NCBI RefSeq assembly: GCF_002127325.2
Contig: NC_035437.2
Coordinates: 156,709,880-156,773,879, forward strand
Origin: Helianthus annuus
Lineage: Eukaryota; Streptophyta; Magnoliopsida; Asterales; Asteraceae
DNA length: 64,000 nucleotides
Direction of reading: 5' to 3'
A program made the translations under genes and the position numbers. Positions 33,654 through 46,010 of this stretch are shown in pieces. Each line of letters starts with the position of its first letter. Positions within the stretch are counted from its first letter, which is position 1. Below the pieces are notes generated by a model. It worked only from the letters and a program-made list of their open reading frames with translations. It was not told where the DNA came from and did not search any database.

Positions 33654-35014
33654 TTTTTTGTTTATGTCTAAATCATATAATGGTGCGTCAGCCGATATTT
33701 CTTTCTAATTGGGCGTATTTACAACTCCTATGGTGCATGCTACGCATTTTTATAACTTTTTACAATTTTTTTAAACTATAATCTATTGGAGTATAAACAC
33801 CGTACCCTACTTGTTATTTCTTCTTTAAATTCCTTTTACATAAGTGATAAAACGTTTTTCAGAGTAAATAAAAATATTACCTATTATTAAATTTTAGCTC
33901 AAGAAACAATGATGATAACAGTAATTTTAGCACATACAAAAATTTCACCGTTAGATTTATAAATGAATTCTAAAAGCTTTTTTTTTCGAGAAACGTCAAG
34001 GGACAACAAGACCGGGTACCCTAACTCCCGTCAATCCCTTTGCATCACGTCACTTAGCCTATCCACCACCCTAAACTGCCCTCGTAGACCGGACGATGTG
34101 GAGGTGTTGAAATGGCGTGGAGGCCATACACCCTAGTACATCTATCAATTCTATGTTTCATTTCTTCTTTTGTCTGCGAATAATTTGTCAAACCTGTAGA
34201 TCGATTTTGACTAAGTGATTCATGAATTATCTTGTTGCTAAAAAGTCGAACGTTGTTTTTGGGGAACTGGGCAGAAGGAAAAGAGGCTCCTAGGGTTTAC
34301 GATAATCATATATAAGATCTCGTCTAAAGGCAGGGGTGAGCTTTCTCATTTATTATAGTTAAACTATCGATGCCTTATTGTTGAAGTGGGAGATCAAAGA
34401 TAGAATGTTGGAATTCTATCTTTGGAGGGGTTTCAGTTGACATGAAGGACTTCCCTAAGAATCAACCTCTCATCTTCGATTCTTTTTCTAAAAATAAAAA
34501 GAAGAAGCTTCCAAGCAAGGAGGCTTGGGAAGAATCACAAGAATGACACACTTAAGCATCAACGCACTAAGATCCACGGATCATCCACACATCAAGGGAG
34601 ATATGGCCCCCAAAGGGTCCCGCAAAGCTCTGGAACAAGTCCTTAGACGAACACTTAGCACTCCAAGGCACAAGAAGGAATAAGGCATGCTTAAAATGAT
34701 TGATGAGGCCTATAGTTATAGTGTTGCTGAAGGCAGGTGTGCACGACTGTGCACCATATAGGGCACGGGCGTGCACATCCTTTTTTGTCGTAGATTCTTC
34801 CGGAAGCTGTCTTTTTTGTCATATGCAGGTACATGCACTGGCGTGCCAAGCTACTAGCGTACTTCTTGTCTTCAAAGTTTTCTTATTATGGTTTGTCTTT
34901 TCTAGAGGCACGACCGTGCACCATGATGTGCACGGGCGTACCTGTCCTTTTTTACTTGCCCACCAAGCTGTTTGCTTTTTTCAAAATGTAGTCTTGAGGC
35001 GACATGGCCGTGTA

Positions 35015-35522
35015 TAGGGGTGTTCAAAACTATCCGTATCTGAAAATCCGATCCGAAATATCCGATATCCGAATCCAAAATATCCGATATCCGAAATTCG
35101 GGTATCCGAATTTTTCGGATTCGGACAGTGATTTTCAAAATTTTCGGATATTTCGGATATCCGAAAATTTATTTTTCATTTTTTTTTCGGATATCCGAAG
35201 TATCCGAAAATATCCGAAATATCCGAAAAATATCCGAAAATATCCGAAAAATATCCGAACTATCCGAAAAATATCCGAAATATCCGAAAACTTATATTCG
35301 GATATCCGAAACTATCCAAAATATCCGTTTCCGAATATGAAAAAAATAATAAAAAAATAAATATTAAATAAAAAGTTGGATTTTCGGATATCCAATTCAC
35401 TATCCGAATCCGTATCCGAAATTTCGGATATCCGAAATTTCGGATACGGGTTCGGATAGTGAAATCTGGTATCCGAAAGTTTCGGATATCCGAAATCGGA
35501 TATCCTGTTTTGAACACCCCTA
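35015..35522. mobile_element. hAT-type MITE with TTCGGATA repeats, copy 2
   Basis: The same insertion as 30899-31419, with target duplication GCCGTGTA at 35007-35014 and 35523-35530. The internal repeat number differs slightly, as expected for unstable arrays. Confidence 0.9.
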
Positions 35523-35624
35523 GCCGTGTACCCAGGTGTGCATGAGAAAATTTTGCATTTCCCGTCTGTTTCCATCGTTTTACACTTATTTTCTATTTCA
35601 AACCTTTAAATCCTATAAAAAAAA

Positions 35625-36586
35625 TAAATGGTTTAGCTAGTGTTTTCTCATAATAAGGCTTCAAAAGTACATATAAATAGGGTAAATATGCATATAAAAT
35701 ATGTATAATTGATGACACATCATGCCCTCAACCCTAGGTGGAACTATACTTCGGGTGTCACTTTACATGCGCATGGGCATGGAATTACGTGTGAGGGTGG
35801 GATTACCCATGGATCATGGGGCGGCATGGTGCAATGCTAACTTTATGTTTGTACGTTTTAACCAAATTCGAATTAACACTCCAACTGCCGGCATCCTTCC
35901 GTTTCAGTGAATTAGACCAAAGTACTACTAGTAAGTTTTAGACCTGTTTTAGATAGTTTTGGGGGATGTGCATACTCAACATGAAAGTATTACGAAATGA
36001 ACTGTTTTGGGTTATTAACCCAAAACATATAAGAAAATGTTTTAAATTAATTAATATGATTTTTTGAAATGATAGTTTGATTGAATTCAACCTAACACTT
36101 AATTGAGAAGGTAAAGTTATGGTAACAATGCATTGTACACGGGGCTACAAGTCTTGTTATGCGATCCAAGGTCTTGAACCTGACACGTAAGGAGCATACC
36201 TATGAGGGTGCGAGTATAGACAGTTACCTACGGGACTATCAGCATAGATCACAATTACCCACGATGCTGCAAGTATAGGGTGGCGACCTATGGGGCTACA
36301 AGTAGTTGTACAATTCCCGATAAGAGCGCTGATGACCGCTCATTGGTGTTTCGACAATGATAAAAGTTAATATGTAAACATTTCTATTAAATGTTTATTT
36401 TGCTAGAATTATACAATATTTTATTAAACATAGAACTCACTCAACATAACTAACTTTTAGTATGCACATCAAGTTAAGTTTGGAAGGTGGAGAGCTTTTG
36501 GGAATGGCAGTGGCACTTGCAGAGACTGATATCCCATACTATCTTGTTATGTTTCGGTTTTGAGATGTTTAGACCATGGTTGTTTA
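35625..36586. other. No gene recognised; possible old retroelement debris
   Basis: The stretch 36135-36320 repeats degenerate words of the type GGGGCTACAAGTA / GGTGCGAGTATA four times, reminiscent of decayed LTR sequence. I see no ORF worth naming. Confidence 0.35.
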
Positions 36587-36594
36587 GTGGTCCA

Positions 36595-37287
36595 TAGGGA
36601 TGGCAAAAATACCCGAGCCCAATGGTTATACCCGAAACCCGACACAAATGGGACGGGTTACCCGATACCCGATGGGTATTGGGGCGGATATGGGATTAGT
36701 TTTTAAAATTTTTGCGGGTATGGGTCGGGTATGGGATTAGGTGATATCTGACCCGATGACCCGAAACCACATACTGTTTACCCGAACTATATACCCGATC
36801 ATATAACCGAATGTTTTAATTTATATTTTATATTTTTCATTAACCTTTGTCTATTAGTGATTTATTTTAGTATGTTCATAATGTGAAATATATTTTTTTA
36901 GCATATGTATTTGATAATAGTATATATTTTGTATGTTGTGAAGTATATACATATAAGTGTATAAGAATATTAAAGTTATTATTAATTTATGATAAAATGT
37001 ATATGTATGTAATGTACGTTTTTTGTTTATAATAGTTGTATAAATGAAATTATATAATAATTATAATAGTAAAGAAATGTATTTGGAAATCCCAACATAT
37101 ATATCTTTTAACAAACTTATGGGTATACCCGATACCCGCATGTATACCCGATACCCGCGGGGTATACCCGATACTCGACGGGTAATTACCCGACAAATAC
37201 CCGACGGGTATTGGGTCGGGTATAGACACGATTTTACAACTGAGTATGGGTATGACATTACCAATACCCGACCCATTGCCATCCTTA
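36595..37287. mobile_element. hAT-like MITE with ATACCCGA repeats
   Basis: The ends are TAGGGATGGCAA and TTGCCATCCTTA. Flanks gtggtcca and atagtcca match at 6 of 8 positions, a decayed hAT target duplication. The ends are rich in ATACCCGA/TCGGGTAT repeats around an AT-rich centre. Confidence 0.75.
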
Positions 37288-37379
37288 ATAGTCCAAACAC
37301 AAGTCAACTCTTTGATATATCATCTAACCGTAACAAAAGATCGAATGCCCATAGGTCTGAGTTATTAATAAGATACTAA

Positions 37380-37415
37380 CTAGAAAAGTGACCCGCGCGT
37401 TGCGCCGCGGGCAAC
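37380..37415 (-). mobile_element. Probable Helitron 3' terminus
   Basis: On the minus strand a GC-rich hairpin (CCCGCGGCGCAACGCGCGGG) is followed by TCACTTTTCTAG and then T. This is the hairpin plus CTRR-end arrangement of plant Helitrons inserted before a T. The element would extend to the right; I could not find its 5' TC end. Confidence 0.6.
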
Positions 37416-37864
37416 GAAAGTGACCCAGTGGCGTAGCTTCTGTGACCACCTTCCACCAAGTTCAGATACGAGTAAAAAGCGGCGGCTGCACCTGTAACAA
37501 TAATCAATCATACCGAGATTGTATCCAGGTACTCTCACTTTCCCTCAAAAGGGTTTGATTATGAAAATTGTTAAATTTGGCTTTGTGATGCAACACATGT
37601 ATCAATTAGAACCAATAATGGATAGAAATATCATACATGTAATGAAGCAAGGGAACAATTACCCTTTTATAACAAATAACAAACATTTTTTCCTCCATAT
37701 CAATTCAATACAACTATAATGCACTTAGCATCTTTTCTGTTGATATCACCAATAAGTAGAATCCTACCCTATCAAAGGTATAACTTTAAACAAAGCTGAT
37801 ACCATTCAAACCACCGAGATCCTCATAGAGAGTGTAATATCGGCAATTTCTATCGACTTCATTG

Positions 37865-38520
37865 TCAACGTGACTTGATTGTAGCATGACCCGTGTCATT
37901 CAAATGTTTATGTAACTTGGTCCTGCCACATAAGCAACCATAATAAGCCCAACTGCCAACAGAGAAAAGAGACATGCTATGATGCAACATATAACGTCTT
38001 AACCTCATACCTTGAATCAAAGTCTGCTCCACAAGTATCGCATTCATTCCCAGAATTTCTTGAAGTTGCCTGTAATCCGAAAAGACATAACATGATCTTA
38101 GACAAAAATATTGTACATGTTAATAAACTATGTTAACATGAATCTTAAGTGATAGCTGCAATACCTTCTGATTCTTTCTTTGGGTAGATTTTTCGCTCTA
38201 GATTTCGCCTCCTTTTTACTGGTAAGTTTAACCGCAGGAGCGTGCTTTGAAACCTTACTCTTTCCAGTGGGCCCATCATCTCCTCCGCCATTGTTCTCAT
38301 TCTCTACACAAGATGGTTCCTCGGTGTTTAATCCATCCTCACGTTTCTCATCCACCTCAGCTTTACTACTTATCCCGGGTTTATCAATTCTTTCTTGTTC
38401 TTCTTCATATTCATCTCGTTTAGTAGTCTCTTTCCTGCCTCTCCTCTTTCTTCTACCTTTCACATTATTGTACTCCATCAAATCCACCTCTTCTTCGGCT
38501 TCAACTTCAACATAAACCAT
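37865..38520 (-). pseudogene. Captured C-terminal fragment of a DNAJC21/JJJ1-like gene
   Basis: Three exons can be read on the minus strand: about 38520-38165, 38069-38011 and 37922-37865, with GT-AG introns between. The last two encode NECDTCGADFDS and TKLHKHLNDTGHATIKSR then stop. This is the C-terminal C2H2 zinc finger of DNAJC21/JJJ1 co-chaperones, which act in 60S ribosome maturation. The first exon is an acidic, Lys-rich linker. Its frame does not join the next exon cleanly, suggesting a 1-base loss. No J domain is present in the window. Preserved introns mean capture at the DNA level, fitting a Helitron. The family assignment is from recall of the motif. Confidence 0.65.
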
Positions 38521-38529
38521 CTATGGCTT

Positions 38530-39108
38530 CCTTATCGATCCAATATTCTTTCTGTTATTTAACATTGCTTTCAAAACCGCTACTCGAACCAGTGAACCAG
38601 TCGACTTGTTTCGGTTTGGGTAGTTCGATCACTTTATAATGGCTTATGAACACTCCTACTTGACAGGAGTCACTTCTCAAACAGAACCATCCCCACCACC
38701 AATCTTAATCCCATTCTCTTCAAAACCACCCTCAACACCCACCGTAAACTCATCCCAATCGTATTTCAAACCCGACCCATCGAAACTCAGATCATCGAGT
38801 ATGGTGAACTGTGAGATCAAATAGATCTGGAAATAAACGCGTACCGATGAGACAGTTGAGATCTAATAGCTGTCACTGCTAGTACTTCTATCGCGGTTAT
38901 TGTGGTGACCTTTCTTCTTCTTCTCCTTCTTCTTCTTCTATTTCTTCTTCTTCTCCGAAACACTCAAACAGAAAATCAACTTCGAAACACTCCGCTATGC
39001 GCCGCTACGCCGGACCGCCGGATGCCACCGCGTCTTCTTCGGTAAACTACCGCCATGGAAAACCGTCTCAGTAGCTCCGCTGAACCCGCCGTGGAATCAG
39101 TGGAGCTA
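38530..39108. other. Possible further captured gene fragments, unresolved
   Basis: 38639-38824 has a Pro/Ser-rich plus-strand ORF (61 codons), and 39000-39108 is GC-rich with an ATG at 39054 (MENRLSSSAEPAVES) after a CTT-rich stretch like a plant 5' UTR. Either may be a fragment carried by the Helitron. I recognise neither. Confidence 0.25.
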
Positions 39109-39110
39109 TG

Positions 39111-39153
<43 letters not shown>

Positions 39154-39556
39154 CTGATTGAAGGGTTTGATCTCTCTCTCTCTCTGATCTGATTGAAGGG
39201 TTTGAAGTTTGATAAAAGCATTAGGTAGCTTATGCAAAAAAGGGTACAACTCCCCTCTCTCTCTCTCTCTCCCTCCCTCTCTCTCTCTCTCACTCTCTCT
39301 CTCCCTCTCCCTCTCCCTCTCCCTCTCCCTCGCTCTCTCCCTCTCTCACTCCCTCTCTCCCTCTCCCTCTCTCCCTCTCCCTCTCCCTCTCTCTCTCTCC
39401 CTCTCCCTCTCCCTCTCCCTCTCTCTCCCTCTCTCTCCCTCCCCCTCTCTCTCTCCCTCTCTCTCCCTCTCCCTCTCCCTCCCGCTCCCTCTCTCTCCCT
39501 CCCTCTCCCTCCCTCTCCCCCCCTCCCTCCCTCTCCCTCTCCCTCTCCCTCTCCCT

Positions 39557-39588
<32 letters not shown>

Positions 39589-39590
39589 GA
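39109..39590. repeat. Long (CT)n / (CCCTCT)n tract with duplicated flank
   Basis: Almost 500 bp of CT and CCCTCT repeats. The unique phrase gattgaagggtttgaagttt with the following 45 bp occurs both inside (from about 39190) and after the tract (from about 39590). An internal tandem duplication therefore enlarged it. The Arg/Glu and Ser/Leu/Pro-rich ORFs across it are artefacts. Confidence 0.9.
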
Positions 39591-39659
39591 TTGAAGGGTT
39601 TGAAGTTTGATAAAAGCATTAGGTAGCTTATGCAAAAAAGGGTACAACTCCCAAACTAA

Positions 39660-40947
39660 AAGGTACAACACAAATTTACATGAAATAAATGATATGTGAA
39701 ATTACAAAATTTATTTGTTTACATGTGCTTGCGTCTTTTTCCGGTTCTTGTGAAGGTTCTTTTGCTGCCCATACCTTTTGCTTATCAAACAAAGATTTAG
39801 CAGAGTAAAACAATCAAATTATGTTAGACCATGCCAAAAATAATAAGATATTTGTATATGTTAGTAGGATTTAACATAATATGTGTAATAAACTTATGTG
39901 GCAACATTTAAATCTGCATGTTTGAGACTCGCAAAAAAAAGATTAATCACATCATACGATCTTCTAAAAAAATATCACCGAAGATGATTCTATTATCCAT
40001 GTTTCCCTATTTGTACTCCACGGACATTATTTGTGCCGGGCATTTCTACAAAGCAAACTTCATCCACAATACTTTTGGCCTGATAACCCAGGGTAATGCA
40101 GGCCTGGCAAATGGGTTGGGTCAGTGGTGGTTTTGGTTGTATACTTGTATAAGTAAACTAAGGCGTCTAAACTAAATATTAGCATAAACATATTGAACCA
40201 AAAGCTGAAATTCTAAATCGAAAATAATTGATTCAAGTTAAAAACAAATACATAACTAAAGCATCTATATTGCATCAAATCATGAAGAAACTATTCGCAT
40301 ACTCAGATCAAACCTCTAGTTCCTATAGTTGTCCAGTCACTAAGTATAATCATCTTTTATGATTTTTATAGACAGAAACTTTGACCCATTTGCTTCTGAA
40401 TGGTTGGACTTGGGTTGTGTTTTTATCTTAAGTGAGTCATATCAAGGTATTTAGCTTAAAGAAGAACATGTCATACTGAGGGGTGTTTATGGCCTGGTTC
40501 AGCCGGTTTGAGGGTTTATTTTTGGTAGGTTGAACCATACAAAATGGTTTGGTTATATGGTTAATCCTGGAAATCCAGCCGTTTGGATCTCAAACTGACC
40601 AAGCGACTTACTATAGTTTGGGTGATTCGTTTGTGGTTCTAACGGGTTTAAATGTTGTGCTTAAATATCGTGAAATTTTCACTATGTCTATTTATAAAAC
40701 ATACAATTATACAACCGTCATATGAAGCAAAGAATTAATGGCTAATGCATATTTTATGGATACAGATTTGAAATTAGTGGTATTCCATGTGATTAAAGCG
40801 AAGGAGGAACAACTTCCTTAGCTATAGGAGCCTTTTTTTAGAACAAAAGCCAACTGCTGAGAGATGTGTACACAATCAATAATATCCCCATCTTGGCTCT
40901 GTTCAAATCATGAAAACAATGTATATATTTCATTGTTTGTTAGCTCC
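39660..40947. other. No gene recognised
   Basis: AT-rich sequence with one possible hAT-like fragment starting aggggtgtttatggcc near 40480. It probably includes the remaining body of the Helitron. Confidence 0.4.
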
Positions 40948-41275
40948 AATTATTAAGCAGTTAACACGGCATCCATATATACCATCCGTTGTATATATGG
41001 ATGTATAATTTTAAGCTAAGCCACTGTGTATAAGTATTACAATACCATCCATATATTTGTTCCAATCTATGTAAGCCAAATTATTATATGGATGGTATTG
41101 TAATAATTTGAGCTAAGCCAAATTATTATATCAGATATTATTATAACGCAAGCACGTTGGTCCGTGGTCGTTTTAGATATTATTATACCATTCGGACTGT
41201 CTAAGTATTACAATACCTCAAATTATATGTGGTAAATCACAAAGGTATCCATATATATGCTCTGATACCACCTTC
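40948..41275. repeat. Patchwork filler block P1
   Basis: Made of short words found again in blocks P2-P4. Examples: attaagcagttaacacggca (also near 52307), attacaataccatccatata (also near 44030 and 52340), gcacgttggtccgtg (also 44109; inverted at 52405) and ttatatggatggtatt (also 44067). It ends in a 13-bp PBS remnant next to the LTR at 41276. Confidence 0.7.
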
Positions 41276-42959
41276 TGTCACGACCCCCGACCCACCCTGG
41301 ACGGAATCGGGTGCCGTGAGCAGTCCCGTGGTACCGGTGGTTATTTTTATTTTGAAAAACATTGCAGCGGAAATTTCATCAGGACCGTGAGTTAGGAAAA
41401 ATATCAGAGTTTAAAAACACCGGATTTTATTTATTAAATAGATGGGATAAACTCATATTTTACAAAGGTAGCTTTTAATATAAAAACGATATTTCTTAAT
41501 TTGATTTAATTAATGAAATAAGCCACTTCTCGATGCCTTTCTGTGCCGGATTCATCATTTGTTCCAATCTACTGTAATTACCTGAAAAGTGTTTTAAAAA
41601 GGTTTTGTCAGCGGGAAATACTGAGTGAATCATTCTGTTTTCTAAAACGACCCGTTAGTTATAATTTACAGTATTAAGAGCGATTACAATGTTTCTATCA
41701 ACCAATTATCAAGAATGGGTATTTGTCACTCGATTCATTTCTGTGACTGTGGTCATACCACTATTGGGTCCCGTTGCCCCAAATAGTGACGGTGTACTCA
41801 CACAGAGTAGAAATAACTCACATAGAGTAATATTCACTCACATAGAGTGATAATAACAGTACTGTGCACAATACCCCACATACCAGCTGTAATTTGGTGA
41901 TTACAAAGACTTAATCCCTGTAATTATAACCTTTGAAAATAACTTGGAGTTTTGTAATACTTACTCACAAACTGTGAGAAAACAATTTAAAAAGAAGAAT
42001 GACTCACAAACTGTGAGAAAAGAGTTTGTAAAAGGGGAATGACTCACATTATAATCATGCAGATTCATACGGCCAAAGTTTAGTCTACAGATAAGCCTTG
42101 ATATATTGCAGATTTATACAGGTAGAGCTTAGCCTATTGAGTTAGCTTTGTAATCTAGTGCACACAACTAGGTAGGTAACTTAATACAGCAGTTACGTCA
42201 ATTCACGAGATTAAACCTTCACAGCGATTAATCAGTGCAATACTCGATAATTCAATCGGATTCACAACGAATAACAGAGCATAGTCCGAATTCGAACAGC
42301 ACTCTAATATTCAAGTCGAAATCACGACGAATAATCAAAGTACAAGCTCAATTGAGCAGCACCCGGACTATCGTTGGATAGTTATAATCGATCGGACGTT
42401 GAATCGTAATAGCGATCGAGTTATTACCCTGATTGCGGCAGCGTTTCGAGATTAGTATGTGTTTGTGTAGTATTTTGGCTATAACTTAGCGTGTACAACG
42501 AATTTCTTCGTCGTTTTTGTGCTAGAAATCAAGTCCCAGACTCCTCTATTTATACCTGAAATTTGACACCGTCGCGTAGCGCGAGGGGTATCACTATAGG
42601 CGTGGCGCTACGCGAGTGGTAACCTATGTTACGCTAAATTTGTCCCTGTAGCGTAGCGCGAGGAGTAACCCCTATAGGTGTCGCGCTACGCGAGTGGTCA
42701 CTTATTTTCTATAGGTAGCTTCGTGTCTAAGTAACTTAGCTGAGTTGATAAAATTGTAAAATTCAAAACGGCCAGCAAGTTATTTAAATAATCGTAACTA
42801 GGGTTTTGCCCCCCCCCCCTGAGTTTTAGGGGCCCTGATCCTGATTCTGATTGTTCTGGAAATTTTAGGGTTAGTGCAGAATTACTTGGGTTTCTCAATT
42901 AGGGTTTTCTTAATAGCTAATTACCATCCTAATTATGGATTTTAGTGGCAGTTGTTACA
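41276..42959 (-). repeat. LTR of the element 3 family, joined to PBS and PPT sides
   Basis: 1,684 bp, reading TGTAACAAC to CGTGACA on the minus strand. Its downstream side carries a PBS remnant (GGTATCAGAG, about 41260-41270). Its upstream side carries the PPT and 1 kb of pol. A normal LTR has only one of these inside neighbours, so this looks like an internal-LTR-internal joint. A TATA box lies at 42546-42553. There are two pairs of CGCG palindromes (42571/42601 and 42649/42678) and several ACTCACATAGAGT direct repeats near 41805-41852. Confidence 0.8.
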
Positions 42960-43966
42960 TCCTCCCCACCTTAAGAAAAATCTCGTCCTCGAGATTTACT
43001 GGAAGGGATGTGGATATTTTCGCTTTATTTCGGACTCCAGCTCCCAAGTGTATTCTGGCTCTCTCTTTGAATTCCACTTGACTTTGACCAACCCAGTCGT
43101 TTATGCTTGAGGAATTTTGACTTTTCGATCTTCGATAGCCAATGGTTTCTCTATGAATTTTATTTTTTTTTATTTACCGCTATATCTTGAAGAGGTACTA
43201 CCAGGGATTTGTCTGATAGACATTTCTTGAGATTGGATACATGAAATACATCATGTACTCCAGCCAATTCTTCTGGTAGTTGTAACCGATAAGCTACTGG
43301 TCCTATTCGTTGAATCACAGGGAATGGTCCAACGTATCTCGGACTTAGCTTTCCTTTCTTACCGAATCGTACTATACCTTTCCAAGGAGAAACTTTTTAA
43401 AAGTACCTTATCTCCTACATGAAATTCTAAAGATTTACGACGATTATCTGCATAGTTCTTCTGACGATCTCGAGCTGTTTTCAGTCTTTCTTTGATTTGA
43501 GTTATTTTGTCAGGGGTTTCTTGTAAAATTTTAGGATCTGATAATTAATTTTCTCCTATTTCTGCTTAACAAACTGGGGTTTGCACTTAGTCTGTACAGT
43601 GCTTCGAATGGGACAGTTTTGATACTTGAATGATAATTATTGCTATAGGAGAATTTAATTAAGGGTAACTGGTTATCCTACTTGAATGGTTATCACACAT
43701 GCTCGCAGCATGTCTTCCAAGGTTTTGAATGGTTCTTTTACTTTGTCCGTCTGTTTGGGGATGATAAGTTGTACTTAAATTTAGTCGTGTTTTCATTGCT
43801 ATTTGGAAACTTGTTCCAGAAATGAAAAGTGAAACGACTATTTCTGTCCGATACAACGGAGAGTGGAACTCTATGTAAGGATACTGTTTTATCTACATAC
43901 AACTTGGTTAACCTTTCTATGCTAAAGGTTTCTTTCATAGTTTAGAAGATGAGCTGACAGTCCGGC
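42960..43966 (-). pseudogene. Decayed pol C-terminus (integrase end, chromodomain)
   Basis: Collinear with 45975-46950 of element 3 but with many stops and indels. The short ORFs at 43659-43938 show integrase words such as YHPQTDGQS and SVVSDRNSRFT. It is cut off at 43966 by filler. Older than element 3. Confidence 0.8.
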
Positions 43967-44473
43967 ATATTAAGCAGTGGCTCAATTTAATTATTAGCTC
44001 AAGTTATAATAATACTTAGCTCAAATTATTACAATACCATCCATATACATTGAGCTAAGCCAAATTATTATATGGATGGTATTAAACAATGTATAGTTTA
44101 AGGTATTGAGCACGTTGGTCCGTGTTTGAGGTATTGTAATACTTAGACAGTCCGGATGGTATATAATTTTAAGCTAAGCCACTGGTTTACACAATTATGT
44201 GTTATAATAATATCTGAGTGAAACGGAGAATTAAAAACTTAATATTATCTGATAGCACTCCGGATGGTATTTAGACTTGAACGACGTTAAAATTCATAAT
44301 ATACGTCGAGTTATAAGCAAAACAGTCCAACACACACACAATTATCGAAACGCTGCCGCAATCAGGGTAATAACTCGATCGCTATTACGATTCAACGTCC
44401 GATCGATTATAACTATCCAACGATAGTCCAGGTGCTGCTCAATTGAGCTTGTACTTTGATTATTCGTCGTGAT
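43967..44473. repeat. Patchwork filler block P2 with inverted LTR piece
   Basis: 43967-44280 shares short words with P1 and P4. 44280-44473 is a nearly 200-bp inverted copy of LTR sequence found at about 45412-45612. The latter sits only 1 kb away, so the two form a large inverted repeat. Confidence 0.75.
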
Positions 44474-45974
44474 TTGCCCCTCGACCCACCCTGGACGGAG
44501 TCGGGGGACCGCGAGACAGTTCCCGTGGTATTTAATTAATGCGGCAGCGGAAGTCTTTTTATAACAGGATCTTTTATCCGTGAAATATGCTCGTTTAATA
44601 TATTACACAAAGTTTAAGGGATAAATCCCATAATTTACAATAAGTTGATTTCACATAGAAATCTTTATTTTTTCAAAACACGTTTTATTCATTTATTTAC
44701 ACTGAGCCACTTCTCTGAGCTTGATAGTGCTTTACAGCACTTTTCCTGGATCACACAGATCACCTGAAACATGTTTGAAAAAGGTTTTGTCAGCGGGGAA
44801 ATACTGAGTGAATCATTCTGTTTTCTAAAACCACCCGTTAGTTATAATTTACAGTATTAAGAGCGATTACAATGTTTCTATCAACCAATTATCAAGAATG
44901 GGTATTTGTCACTCGATTCATTTCTGTGACTGTGGTCATACCACTATTGGGTCCCGTTGCCCAAATAGTGACGGTGTACTCACACAGAGTAAAAATAACT
45001 CACATAGAGTAATATTCACTCACATAGAGGGATAATAACAGTACTGTGCACAATACCCCACATACCAGCTGTAATTTGGTGATTACAAAGACTTAATCCC
45101 TGTAATTATAACCTTGAAAATAATTTGAGGTATTGTAATACTTACTCACAAACTGTGAGAAAACAATTTAAAAAGAAGAATGACTCACATTGCAGATTAA
45201 CGAGCAATAGATATAAGCCTACTGATTAGCCTTGCTTAAACCTAATTTAACACAATGCACACACACAGGTTAGTAACTAATACAGCAGTTACGTCAATTC
45301 ACGAGATTAAACCTTCACAACGATTAATCAGTGCAATACTCGATAATTCAATCGGGTTCACAACGAATAACAGAGCATAGTCCGAATTCGAACAGCACTC
45401 TAATATTCAAGTCGAAATCACGACGAATAATCAAAGTACAAGCTCAATTGAGCAGCACCCGGACTATCGTTGGATAGTTATAATCGATCGGACGTTGAAT
45501 CGTAATAGCGATCGAGTTATTACCCTGATTGCGGCAGCGTTTCGATAATTGTGTGTGTGTTGGACTGTTTTGCTTATAACTCGACGTATATTATGAATTT
45601 TAACGTCGTTCAAGTGCCAGATTTCAAGTCCCAACCCCTGCTATTTATACTGAAAATTTGACACCGTCGCGTAGCGCGAGGGGGTACCCCTTTAGGCGTC
45701 GTGCTACGCGAGTGACCACCCTACTTTCATAGACTAGGTTTTTGCGTGTGTAGGCTTGCTGAGTCGTTAGATTTTTAAAATTCTATTTCGACAGAGAGTT
45801 ATGATGATAATCGTAACTAGGGTTTTGCCCCCCCTGAGTTTTAGGGGCCCTGATCCTGATTCCGATTATTCTGGAAATTTTAGGGTTAGTGCAGAATTAC
45901 TTGGGTTTCTTAATTAGGGTTTCCTTACTAGCTAATTATCATCCTAATTATGGATTTTAGTGGCAGTTGTTACA
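44474..45974 (-). repeat. Element 3 3' LTR
   Basis: About 1.5 kb. Its left end is slightly altered (tgcccctcgaccc instead of tgtcacgaccc). It carries a minus-strand TATA box at 45642-45649, CGCG palindromes at 45666-45680 and 45696-45712, and the donor-like GTGAGT at 45183-45188. Confidence 0.85.
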
Positions 45975-46010
45975 TCCTCCCCACCTTAAGAAAAATCTCG
46001 TCCTCGAGAT

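Larger units (their letters stand above)
31575..35620. repeat. Tandem duplication copy 2, uninterrupted
   Basis: About 4.05 kb matching 6105-8895 plus 30725-31524. It keeps the empty site of element 1 and the full-length Harbinger-type MITE. No gene is recognised inside it. Confidence 0.92.

Noticed and set aside
35004..35360. 118-aa ORF rich in Ile/Arg/Tyr
   Set aside because: Translation of the MITE repeats.
38976..39671. Long Arg/Glu/Gly and Ser/Leu/Pro ORFs on both strands
   Set aside because: They are translations of the CT-rich simple repeat.
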